32,922 bases of DNA from JBEHWX01 sp048498995 (GTDB lineage: Bacteria; Bacteroidota; Ignavibacteria; OLB7). Made by a program: the position numbers and the translations under genes. Below the pieces are notes generated by a model, which was given only the letters and a program-made list of their open reading frames with translations, made no database searches and was not told the origin of the DNA. Where the stretch lies: assembly GCA_048498995.1 (NCBI GenBank), contig JBEHWX010000066.1:1-32922 (forward strand), given 5' to 3'. This document shows positions 6,701-13,779 of this stretch, piece after piece (the first letter of the stretch is position 1; each line of letters opens with the position of its first letter).

Positions 6701-9614
6701 GCCCGGAGTAGGTGACCATCAACGCCCCCTTGTTGATCTCCTGGCGCGCCCAGGGGCCTTCCTTCTCGCTCGGACGCGACAGCAGATCGGCGTCGGTGTC
6801 GATGCGATGGACGATGGCAGTATCCCCCTGGAACGTGGGAGCGAGGATGAAATCGACCGCCTCGTTGACGGCATCGGTCTCGAACTCCGCGCGCTCCCCC
6901 AGCGTCTGTCCGCCGGTGATCGCCACGAAGCGCTTGTTCCACCACTGCGGCGGCTGCGTGTCGTACTCGATCAGCTTGTCGACGATCGCCGTGGCATCGG
7001 CCGGGGAGGTGGCCGAAAGTCGGCCGATGAACTGATGCGAGAGATCGGTGGTATCCCCCGGGTAGACCGTCAGCATGTAATCGCTGGAAGGAACGCCCCA
7101 GGTCGGGACATAGTCGATCAGATGGGACCGTTCGTCGCGACGCTGCGGATCGTTGGAGGCATCGCCGAACAGGAGCACGTAGGCCGGCTTCGGCGATGCC
7201 CACCCCTGATCGGCGGCCATCAGAAAGCGGCGGATCGCCTCGGCCGACTTGATGCCGTCGTTGAACTCGTCGTAGACCTGATCGACGTCGATCACCTTCA
7301 CCACGTACTTGTCGTGGTCCCGGCGATGCTGCGCCAGGCGCTCGGCCTGATCGCGGAACGCGCGATGCGTGATGATCATGAGATCGGCGCGGTTGGCCGG
7401 ATCGGTCAGCTCGTCGGCCTTGTGATAGCGAAGCGCGGGGGTGAGCGCCGGACCGATCGCCACTTCCTCTCCGGGAGCGCCGTCGAGCGTCAGCACGGCG
7501 CGGTAGTGCCTGCCGTTCTCCGACGGGATGAACGCGTTGAGGGTAACGCCGACGTTGTTCTCCGGCAGGCTGGCGAAGCGCTCCTGCGCGGTCTCGGCCG
7601 AGCCTTTCCGGGCCACGAAGCACCAGGAGGCATTCCCCATGTCGCTCCGCGATGCCGCGGTGCTGCCGAGCGCGGTGAAGGCGTTGCGGAGCCCCTCCGG
7701 GAAGGACTGCGTGAGCGCGCCGAGCGCGAAGCCGGCCACGACGATGTTGCCGTTCGGAATCGCCGCCAGGCGGGCCGCGGCCGCGTCGGCGCCTCCCGGC
7801 TGATCGAGGCTGAAGAACTCTCCGCGGAGGAACCGGCCGCTGGCCCCGTCGGCCTCGCCGATGTAGAGCCCGAACTGATACTGCGCCGCCTGCCGGATCG
7901 TGTCGTCCGGATAGTTGACGACGAACCCGGGGTTGACCCGCTCCGGAACGATGAACTGGCGCGAGGAGAGGCGGAAGAGAAATCCCTTCTGCCGCGTGTC
8001 GACGGCCGTGCGCCGGTCGGCGCCGATGGCGACCGCCGGATCGGCGCGCAATCCGTCGACGGTCACGCGACGGGGACCACCCGGAAGCCGGAGCGTGGCC
8101 ACGTCGTCGAAGGTCGACGGTAGCCACTTCCCCTCGATCTCCAGGTAATCGAAGAAATACATGTCGGGGCGCTTGTTCTCCGGGTCGGTTTCAAACGGCG
8201 CAAGCCCGAGAATATTCCGTCCGTTGACCAGATAGCTGGCCGGAACACGGAACGAGGCGGTCACGTCGTTCGTGTCCTTGAACGTGATCTCCCCGAAGCG
8301 CGCCGTTCCGTTGAGCCAGAACCGGAGGCCGTGTGGGCGGAACGTCTGGCCGACCACGCGCACGCGGATCGTGACGCTGTCGTTCGGATCGAATCTCGGG
8401 GAGCAGTCGAACGCGAAGTCCTCCCCGTTCATAGCGATGAACGATCCCCAGTAGTACCGCTCGTTGGCGACCCGATCCGGGTTGTGCACGGTCATGACGT
8501 CGGTGGAGAACGTGCCGAAATTCAGCGACGGACCGAGGTTGTAGGTATGCTCCTCCTCGCGATGCAGCGTCGAGTCGTAGGCGACCAGCGGAGGGGCGTC
8601 GCCGGTGCCGGAGGCGGCCGTCAGAAGCGGCCCTCCCCCATCGCCGCCGCGCCAGGTGAGGATGAACGCGTTGGTGTCGGTGGTCTCGTCGAAGTAGAAG
8701 CCCTCGGGGCTCCTGTTGCGCCAGCCGTGGAATTCCAGGAAGTCGTCGCCATTGAAGGCGCCGTCGCCGTTGGCGTCGTTGACGTAGAAGCGGATGAACT
8801 GATCGCGCGTGCGGACGCGGAGATCGGGGATCGGCATGCCGGGCTGCACGCCGGCCGCGGCCATGTCGGAGCTCCGGAGCCGGTAGATCCCCTCGCGCGG
8901 CGTCATCATCACCAGCGCCTCTCCCATCTTCCGCTCGGCCGGCGCCATGCGCGCGGCAAGATCGCGACGGGGGCCGGCAATCCAGCTCCGCGCCGCCGGG
9001 TAGTTGAGCACCATGCTCGAGAGCATCGTCTCGGCCACCGGCGCTATCCCCGCCGATGCGGCCGTCGCGGCGGCCGCCGCGACGCCGCCGGTCCACCCCA
9101 GCTTGATCCTTGCGTCCCGCGCGATCGTGACGTGCTCCCCGCTGACCCGCACCGGACGATACTCGACGATCACGGTGCGAAGCCCGTAGATGGTGCCGCC
9201 GGTTCTGACCGACACCTCCGGCCGCTCGGGTCCATGCCAGAGAAGTCGGGAGCCGGCGCCGAGGCTCAGCGGAATCGTGTCGCCGTGGGACGTGGTCGAG
9301 GTGACGGTGAAGCCGGAGGCTCCGGGAGGAACGCCGATAATGAAGCGGAGGCCGGGCACGGATGCCGAATCGTCCTGAAAGAAGTACGACGCCGCGTTGT
9401 GGCCGACGGCGACGATACCGCCATGGCGCAGGATCTTCGCGCGGATGCCGGCCACGTCGATGGTGAGGCCGGATCCCGAGGAGGCCACGATGCCGACGCG
9501 GGGAGCCGCCACGTCAGACCGGCTCGGCGCTCCGTCGTTGGCGCGGGTGCCGGGCTGCGCCAGAAGCGGAGCCGAGAGTAGGATGAAGAGAACTGCCAGG
9601 GCGCTGGGCTTCAT
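3723..9614 (-). CDS. Giant C25-family cysteine peptidase, PorU/gingipain-like, with FlgD-like C-terminal domain
   Basis: This is a 1963-residue secreted protein. The ATG at 9614 is chosen because it begins a clean signal peptide (MKPSALAVLFILLSAPLLAQ); the frame continues 17 codons further upstream. The peptidase C25 domain spans roughly 730-1110. It contains YVLLFGDASNDP near 815 and IGRLSAT, then catalytic His972 in YSGHGS and Cys1002 in TFSCQTGAYG, as in type IX secretion sortase PorU and gingipains. CARDB-like beta domains follow (for example near 1110-1200 and 1650). The last 90 or so residues form a FlgD-type Ig domain with NVPNPF, WDGLDADGD and NGVYLYRV, a common T9SS cargo tail. PorU proteins are usually 1100-1300 residues, so this is long. 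It follows a polysaccharide cluster on the same strand after 116 bp. The likely site is the periplasm or cell surface. Whether it is the T9SS sortase itself or a cargo peptidase is undecided. Confidence 0.9.
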   Translation of the reverse strand: MKPSALAVLFILLSAPLLAQPGTRANDGAPSRSDVAAPRVGIVASSGSGLTIDVAGIRAKILRHGGIVAVGHNAASYFFQDDSASVPGLRFIIGVPPGASGFTVTSTTSHGDTIPLSLGAGSRLLWHGPERPEVSVRTGGTIYGLRTVIVEYRPVRVSGEHVTIARDARIKLGWTGGVAAAAATAASAGIAPVAETMLSSMVLNYPAARSWIAGPRRDLAARMAPAERKMGEALVMMTPREGIYRLRSSDMAAAGVQPGMPIPDLRVRTRDQFIRFYVNDANGDGAFNGDDFLEFHGWRNRSPEGFYFDETTDTNAFILTWRGGDGGGPLLTAASGTGDAPPLVAYDSTLHREEEHTYNLGPSLNFGTFSTDVMTVHNPDRVANERYYWGSFIAMNGEDFAFDCSPRFDPNDSVTIRVRVVGQTFRPHGLRFWLNGTARFGEITFKDTNDVTASFRVPASYLVNGRNILGLAPFETDPENKRPDMYFFDYLEIEGKWLPSTFDDVATLRLPGGPRRVTVDGLRADPAVAIGADRRTAVDTRQKGFLFRLSSRQFIVPERVNPGFVVNYPDDTIRQAAQYQFGLYIGEADGASGRFLRGEFFSLDQPGGADAAAARLAAIPNGNIVVAGFALGALTQSFPEGLRNAFTALGSTAASRSDMGNASWCFVARKGSAETAQERFASLPENNVGVTLNAFIPSENGRHYRAVLTLDGAPGEEVAIGPALTPALRYHKADELTDPANRADLMIITHRAFRDQAERLAQHRRDHDKYVVKVIDVDQVYDEFNDGIKSAEAIRRFLMAADQGWASPKPAYVLLFGDASNDPQRRDERSHLIDYVPTWGVPSSDYMLTVYPGDTTDLSHQFIGRLSATSPADATAIVDKLIEYDTQPPQWWNKRFVAITGGQTLGERAEFETDAVNEAVDFILAPTFQGDTAIVHRIDTDADLLSRPSEKEGPWARQEINKGALMVTYSGHGSGNVVELNYGFPGDFDNEGKYFVLATFSCQTGAYGESDVPVRNERFVFAPGKGAIGAIGGTSFSYIGLDREFRTEYYRQITVERKRRIGEILSLAKESVFGPYRDVWAMTLPSFQRRNAALAYNLIGDPSMAIAVRNTPELALDVKDLSVTNKDGKTPELGDSTITVNARLWNYGVPIDQATTDTAISVIATIIDRKGNEVRDTVVVNRLGRSAPLLFELPIGQQPGEYVVRIEADPLRQVTETYLPDNVISTNVPIRGNQPLVLEPRPFGRVIGYDNIQIRLLNPPSGPGADIVVDTTDRFDSPARFGNATTGQMRLGELTTAWTFSIPQELRSARRFFWRAIATTGDPDVAKLFPLVESFTVDPPGGEEYAIGGPAQMTYADNVNLANRDAGIGPGRRKVEFKIKSVGQNGTELPVVFTRNDASVRSGNYPGMNLILVDPATGEVLSASEFAWFTRGPDQRRFLDYVRDSIKDGQIVMLAARYATWGFFRGDAADSLDTLVKAALTSLGSTAMDSIAEDDTYILIGGKNVPASFRRELWLKTDSLVALGRKPPFLDSLVYPMDVSATAGRLTLPSVGPARAWRALHLDISQSAPVTVTAFGIRRDGVRDSLLSVATLDTVDLRSVDAAKYPQLEMRLNFPNDTLSRLRSAYVDFDPSPELAIVPSSIGFERDSVLQGDPGLFHATIVNLSGRFAADSTLLQVLLNDENQAPPVQELKLRPLAPLDSTRETLDISTDRYQGKRSFAFVVNPNDVPGELYRQNNRVVDTLRVGGDKVTPSITIYADGNRLMEGDYVNPEPLIEVRVFDNSQLKLSDTSTVTMILDNDFITASSPGASFKPGGKGEQRGTFYYRPQHALSDGPHDIRLFTVDATGNGDTTEFIRFYVERDLHVREVVNVPNPFQERTTFTFMVSGAAPPVGGEIAIFTVAGRKIKAIPLTAVDLHVGFNKIDWDGLDADGDRLANGVYLYRVTVENGESKDQVIEKIVVMR

Positions 9615-9730
9615 GCAATGCTCGCTTGTTGAACTGCCTGACGACGCGGGGCCGCGGGTCCGCATCGGGAAGTGAAGTCACGTGGTGCACTCTGACGACC
9701 GAGGAAGATGAACCCTCCCCCGGCGAATAA

Positions 9731-11140
9731 TCAAGCCCTTTCAGGGTCCAGGGAGGGCTCCGGAGGAAGGGGCGAGGGCGGGAGCGGGCCGGAGAATCCC
9801 GCCGGCCCCGGGAGCGTGCCGACCGGCGCGGGGATCTCGTTCCCCCAGACTCCCGGCAGGTAGGAGGCCATCACCATCAGGAACGGCAGGTAGACCTGCA
9901 GTCGATCGCCCCAGGCCGGCGAGGTGATCGAAATGAAGCTCAGGATGAACGGGATCGACAGCAGCCAGTAGGTGATGAACCGGTCCATCGGGCGCCGGGC
10001 CACCTTCACCGCCCGGAGCGTGATCCGCGCGAAGCGCCAGATCATCCAGATCCAGCAGAGAAGCGCGATGATCCCGCCCCGCCACCAGATGTAGAAATAT
10101 GAGTTGTGGAGCACCACGTTGGTCGACTCCAGATGCGAGTACTGCGGGAAGATCGTGTAGTTCCCCCACCCCTTGGCCATCGGATAGCCGACATACGGAT
10201 GCTGCAGGATCTCGTAGGCCACGTTGTAGTTCTCGGCAACGCGATCGAAGGCGGAGTTCTCCTTGGAGAAATCGCCGACCCCCTGCGCGCGCAGGAGGAA
10301 CCCCTGGAATCCGACCGCCGCCAGCGTGAGCGCGCCGAACCCGACGAGCATCACGATCATCACCCGCATCCGCTTCCGCTCCTCTTTCCGGAGCTGGTAG
10401 AAGAGCACCGGCAGCGCCACCAGCAGGCCGATCATGTAGGTGCGCCGGTTGGAGGCGACCCAGGAGAAGACCGCCAGCGGGAAGATCCAGATCAGGAACT
10501 TCCGGAGCCGTGCGTAGAGCAGATCCCCCTCCGGCTTGATCGTCATCGCCAGCATGCCGCCGAGCACGGTCATCGTCTGCAGCATCGCGTCGCGCCAGCC
10601 GGTGAGCAGCCCCCACTTCAGGCCGAACGTCGTGTAGACCGCCACCCCCTCGACCGCCTTGTAGAGCCCGCAGACGGCGAGCATCCAGGCCATGAACCGG
10701 AGCTCCTGGGGACGGAAGACGAACAGGAAGATGAAGAAGACCACCAGGGTCTCCGGCAGCAGCAGCAGCTCCATCGGCAGACGGAAGCCGGCGTAGAGCG
10801 CCATCCTCAGGTAGGGAATCAGGCAGGCGAAGGTGAACAGGGCGATCGCGTGGGGCGTCATCGGCGAGCGGTTGAGCCGCCAGTCGTTGCTCATCATCCG
10901 CCGCACCAGCTCGAGCATCAGGATCACGATCAGGAAAATCTCCTGCGCCGAGAACATGCTTCCGACGAACGCCTCCAGGAACTTCAGCGTGAACGGCGAC
11001 TGATTCTCCTCGCGCGCGCCGTAGCCGAGCATGAACGTGGTCAGCAGCACCTGGATCAGCCGGAGCGGGTCGGACGCGGTCTCCTCCCACACCCCTCGCG
11101 GCGTGGCGTACGGGACGCGATATGTGGCGACGCTCTCCAT
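9731..11140 (-). CDS. Polytopic O-antigen ligase/polymerase-like membrane protein (Wzy_C superfamily)
   Basis: This is a 469-residue inner-membrane protein with about ten hydrophobic segments, for example EIFLIVILMLEL, LVVFFIFLFVF, FLIWIFPLAVFSWV and GIIALLCWIWMIW. The segment SNRRTYMIG followed by a transmembrane helix is typical of the O-antigen ligase/Wzy family. So is the later periplasmic HNSYFYIWWRGG, where the conserved His-Asn and Gly are visible. The role would be polymerising or ligating polysaccharide repeat units on the periplasmic face. It lies downstream of a GT4 gene, a Wzz-type gene and an SLBB export gene on the same strand. The frame opens with TTG at 11143 directly followed by ATG at 11140; I use the ATG. 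Polymerase versus ligase cannot be told from sequence. Confidence 0.75.
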   Translation of the reverse strand: MESVATYRVPYATPRGVWEETASDPLRLIQVLLTTFMLGYGAREENQSPFTLKFLEAFVGSMFSAQEIFLIVILMLELVRRMMSNDWRLNRSPMTPHAIALFTFACLIPYLRMALYAGFRLPMELLLLPETLVVFFIFLFVFRPQELRFMAWMLAVCGLYKAVEGVAVYTTFGLKWGLLTGWRDAMLQTMTVLGGMLAMTIKPEGDLLYARLRKFLIWIFPLAVFSWVASNRRTYMIGLLVALPVLFYQLRKEERKRMRVMIVMLVGFGALTLAAVGFQGFLLRAQGVGDFSKENSAFDRVAENYNVAYEILQHPYVGYPMAKGWGNYTIFPQYSHLESTNVVLHNSYFYIWWRGGIIALLCWIWMIWRFARITLRAVKVARRPMDRFITYWLLSIPFILSFISITSPAWGDRLQVYLPFLMVMASYLPGVWGNEIPAPVGTLPGPAGFSGPLPPSPLPPEPSLDPERA

Positions 11141-11168
11141 CAATCGATCGATGCTCCGGGGTCGGTCC

Positions 11169-11216
11169 TGAAATCGGTCGTGGGATCAGTTCTCGAATCA
11201 GCCCTGGAATCAATCC
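11169..11216. repeat. Four degenerate 12-bp tandem units at a gene junction
   Basis: Units TGAAATCGGTCG, TGGGATCAGTTC, TCGAATCAGCCC and TGGAATCAATCC lie end to end. They fill the gap between the glycosyltransferase and the membrane-protein gene, and the last copy contains the glycosyltransferase stop codon (11210-11212). The copies share an AATC/GATC core. Confidence 0.7.
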
Positions 11217-12442
11217 AGCGGCATGCGCCGGATGCTCCGGCCGGTGAGCTCCTCGAAGACCTCGACCAGACCGTCGGCGAAGGACTCGAACGAATACTCC
11301 CGGAGCGCGCGCTCACGTCCGGCGCGGCGCCGGCGCTCGGCCTCCTCCGGATGGTCGAGCACGTAGGCCATCGTCCGCACCAGGTCTTCGATGTCGTCGG
11401 CGCGGAAGATGAAGCCGGCCTCGCCGATCACCGATGGGATGGCGCCGCTGGTCGAGCCGATCATCAGCGACTCGGTCAGGAGCGCCTCGGCGTTGACGCG
11501 CCCGAACTGCTCCTGCCATTCGGCCAGCGACGGCAGCACCAGCGCGGTGGCGGCGCACATGTAGAGGGGAACGCTCGCGATCGGCACCGTGGGGCGGAAC
11601 TCGATGGCATCTCCCAGCTCCTCCCGCTCGGCCCGCGCGCGAAGCTCGGCGGCGTAATCTCCATCCCCCACGATCAGCAGCTTGAGCGGACGCTCGGGAC
11701 GCTCCCGTTTCAGCCGCGCGAACGCCTCGATCAGCAGGTGGATCCCCTTCATGTGGAGCAGGCGTCCCGCGTAGACGAAGAGGTCCGCATCGGCGGCCAC
11801 GCCGATCCGCTCGCGCGCCTCGTTCCGTTCCACCGGGCGGTAGACCCGCTCGTTGATCCCCTGGAACAGGGTCCGGATCAGCCCCGGGTAGCTCGCCTCC
11901 CGGAGCGCCTCGGCCGCGCGCTCGTTCACGCAGAGGCCCCCCTCGGCCCGCGCCAGCACGAACTTCCCCACCCGGCGGTAGAGCCGCTCCAGGCGGTAGT
12001 TGTAGTGCTCGTAGGAGACGATGTTGTTGCTGTAGAAGATCACCGGCGCCTTGGGAGCGAACGCCCGGCGCATCGCCAGCGTCTGAAGCGCGAATAGGGA
12101 GAACGCCTCCTCCATCATCAGGATCAGGTCGGGGCGGCTCCGACGGAAGGCGCGGCGCATGCCGGTCAGGTACACCGAGCGGAGCTCGCGTCCGGGAAGC
12201 GAGGGACGGCCGACGACGGTGCCGAACGGCTCCGGCTCCGACGGCTCGTAGGCCACCGGAAGGGAGTTCTCGATCCAGCGGCCGGGCACAAGAAGGGTCA
12301 GCTCCAGATCGGCGCGCTCGATGAGGCGGAGATACCGGTCGCGCGTGTTCCGGAAGACCGACAGCTTGTCGATCACCAGAACGCGGAGCGGCCCGCCATT
12401 GCGGCCCGAGGAGAGATGGGATGATGGCATCGGTGAGCTCAC
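11210..12442 (-). CDS. Family 4 glycosyltransferase (GT-B fold)
   Basis: This is a 410-residue cytosolic glycosyltransferase. The C-terminal Glycos_transf_1 domain shows VYAGRLLHMKG (223-233), LLIVGDGD (255-262), the FRPTVP strand and the EX7E motif E311-QFGRVNA-E319 that contacts the nucleotide-sugar donor. The N-terminal acceptor half opens with LRVLVIDKLSVFRNTRDR. The probable role is transfer of a sugar from an activated donor during assembly of the surface polysaccharide made by this cluster; donor and linkage are unknown. The GTG at 12442 overlaps the TGA of the upstream Wzz-type gene by 4 bp, implying translational coupling. An ATG four codons later (12430) is the alternative start. 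It is the only glycosyltransferase in the cluster, so the remaining sugars must be added by enzymes encoded elsewhere. Confidence 0.9.
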   Translation of the reverse strand: MSSPMPSSHLSSGRNGGPLRVLVIDKLSVFRNTRDRYLRLIERADLELTLLVPGRWIENSLPVAYEPSEPEPFGTVVGRPSLPGRELRSVYLTGMRRAFRRSRPDLILMMEEAFSLFALQTLAMRRAFAPKAPVIFYSNNIVSYEHYNYRLERLYRRVGKFVLARAEGGLCVNERAAEALREASYPGLIRTLFQGINERVYRPVERNEARERIGVAADADLFVYAGRLLHMKGIHLLIEAFARLKRERPERPLKLLIVGDGDYAAELRARAEREELGDAIEFRPTVPIASVPLYMCAATALVLPSLAEWQEQFGRVNAEALLTESLMIGSTSGAIPSVIGEAGFIFRADDIEDLVRTMAYVLDHPEEAERRRRAGRERALREYSFESFADGLVEVFEELTGRSIRRMPLD

Positions 12443-13731
12443 GAGATCCTGCTGGTACGATGCCCCTTCCGGAGTCGGAGCACCTCGGCCAGCCGCCGCT
12501 GTTCCGCCTCGTCGGTCGGACGCCAGCGGCGCCTGACGAAATCGCGCACGAACGCGAGCATCACGCCGGCGAAGAGTGATCCGAGGAAGGCGATGAGGAT
12601 CATCATCACGCGGCGCGGCGCGCTCTTCTCCAGCGGCGGCACCGCCGTGTCGAGCACGGCGACCGTCGGCAGATCGCGCGCTTCCTGCACCTGCTCCTGA
12701 TTGTACTGCGCTTCCAGGAACGTGTAGACCTGCGTGGCCACCTCCAGATTCAGCTTCAGGTTGGCGTACTGCCGGCCGAGCTCCGGAAGGCTCCGGAGCG
12801 GAATCGAGAGCGCCTCGCTGCCGGAGGCTCCGGTCTCAAGCCCCGAGCGCTGCGACTTGAGCTGCGAAAGCTGCGAGCGGAGATTCTCGACCAGGCGCGT
12901 ATCCGGGTTCAGCTCGTTGAGCGCCGCCCCGATCTCCAGCTCCTTCTTCTGAATCTGCGTCTGAAGCTCCACCACCGCGTTGACCGACGCCTCCACCTGG
13001 CGATCCAGGGAAACGGCGCGGTTACGGGTCTGGAAGTTCAGCAGATCGTACTGCGCGGTGTCCAGCTCGGCGCGCTTGAGCACGAGCATCCTGCCGATAT
13101 ACTCGCGCGAGCGGCGCGCCCGCGTGACCGACTTCTCCCGGTTGAGCTTGTCCAGCACCTCCACGGCCGCGTTGGCGTAGGCGGCGGCGCGCAGGGCGGC
13201 CGAATCCTTCTCCGTGGCCGACGGCATGTAGCCGGTGCGGGCATTGTAGGTGATGGTGATCATGCCGGTGCGGTCGGTGGTCACGTCGAAGCCCCCCATC
13301 ACGGTGCCGATCGCGATCTGCCGCCGCGACTCGTCCAGGCCGAGCTTCCGCATCAGGCCGAAGCGGCTCACCAGGCTGTCGCCGAGGGTGCGGCTGGAGA
13401 GGATCTTGACGAACACTTCCGAGGAGGGATTCTCGCCGAACGCGGAGATGTCGAGCCCGCCTCCACCGCTGGCGCCGCTGGCCAGAAGCGAGCTGAGGCT
13501 CGGCCCCTGGCTCTTGTCCGGCGGCAGGAGCACCGTGCTCGCGGTGAAGGTCTGCGGCATCACGAAGCTGTAGAGCGCCACCGCGCCGGTAACGACCACC
13601 ACGAGCGCGCCCACCATGTACTTGTAGCGCGCCATCGTGATCAGATAGTCATACGGGGTCACGCGTGGGCCGACGTAGCCATCCGCTCCGTTTCCATTCA
13701 TCCGTATCGGTTCGTCGGTGCCTGACATCAT
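12439..13731 (-). CDS. Wzz/GumC-type polysaccharide chain-length protein without kinase domain
   Basis: This is a 430-residue inner-membrane polysaccharide co-polymerase. An N-terminal cytosolic tail (1-35) leads to TM1 at about 39-58 (YMVGALVVVVTGAVALYSFV). A periplasmic Wzz domain follows, then long helices with coiled-coil character (LQTQIQKKELEIGAALNELN) and the GNVR-like region. TM2 near 375-397 (VMMILIAFLGSLFAGVMLAF) precedes a basic cytosolic tail. No Walker motifs or tyrosine-rich tail are present, so the BY-kinase part of Wzc is missing. It should set polymer length and bridge the polymerase to the SLBB export protein, whose gene ends 48 bp upstream. Two ATGs lie in tandem at 13731 and 13728. 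The stop overlaps the next gene. Confidence 0.88.
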   Translation of the reverse strand: MMSGTDEPIRMNGNGADGYVGPRVTPYDYLITMARYKYMVGALVVVVTGAVALYSFVMPQTFTASTVLLPPDKSQGPSLSSLLASGASGGGGLDISAFGENPSSEVFVKILSSRTLGDSLVSRFGLMRKLGLDESRRQIAIGTVMGGFDVTTDRTGMITITYNARTGYMPSATEKDSAALRAAAYANAAVEVLDKLNREKSVTRARRSREYIGRMLVLKRAELDTAQYDLLNFQTRNRAVSLDRQVEASVNAVVELQTQIQKKELEIGAALNELNPDTRLVENLRSQLSQLKSQRSGLETGASGSEALSIPLRSLPELGRQYANLKLNLEVATQVYTFLEAQYNQEQVQEARDLPTVAVLDTAVPPLEKSAPRRVMMILIAFLGSLFAGVMLAFVRDFVRRRWRPTDEAEQRRLAEVLRLRKGHRTSRIS

Positions 13732-13779
13732 GGACGTTCGCTCGTTGCTCCGTGTAGAGGGGACACGTACCCGGCAATA

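Noticed and set aside
3864..9581. Long open frames on the plus strand opposite the C25 peptidase gene (for example 3864-5786, 6699-8123, 8331-9581)
   Set aside because: They are Arg/His/Asp-rich mirror frames produced by high-GC codon bias. The minus-strand protein has a signal peptide, catalytic motifs and a complete domain plan; the plus-strand frames show no domain.
9615..9665. Upstream ATG at 9665 as the C25 protein start
   Set aside because: It would place 17 polar residues ahead of an otherwise complete signal peptide beginning at 9614.
10106..12097. 663-codon plus-strand frame opposite the glycosyltransferase and membrane-protein genes
   Set aside because: It is a composition artefact rich in His, Arg and Glu, and overlaps two well-supported minus-strand genes.
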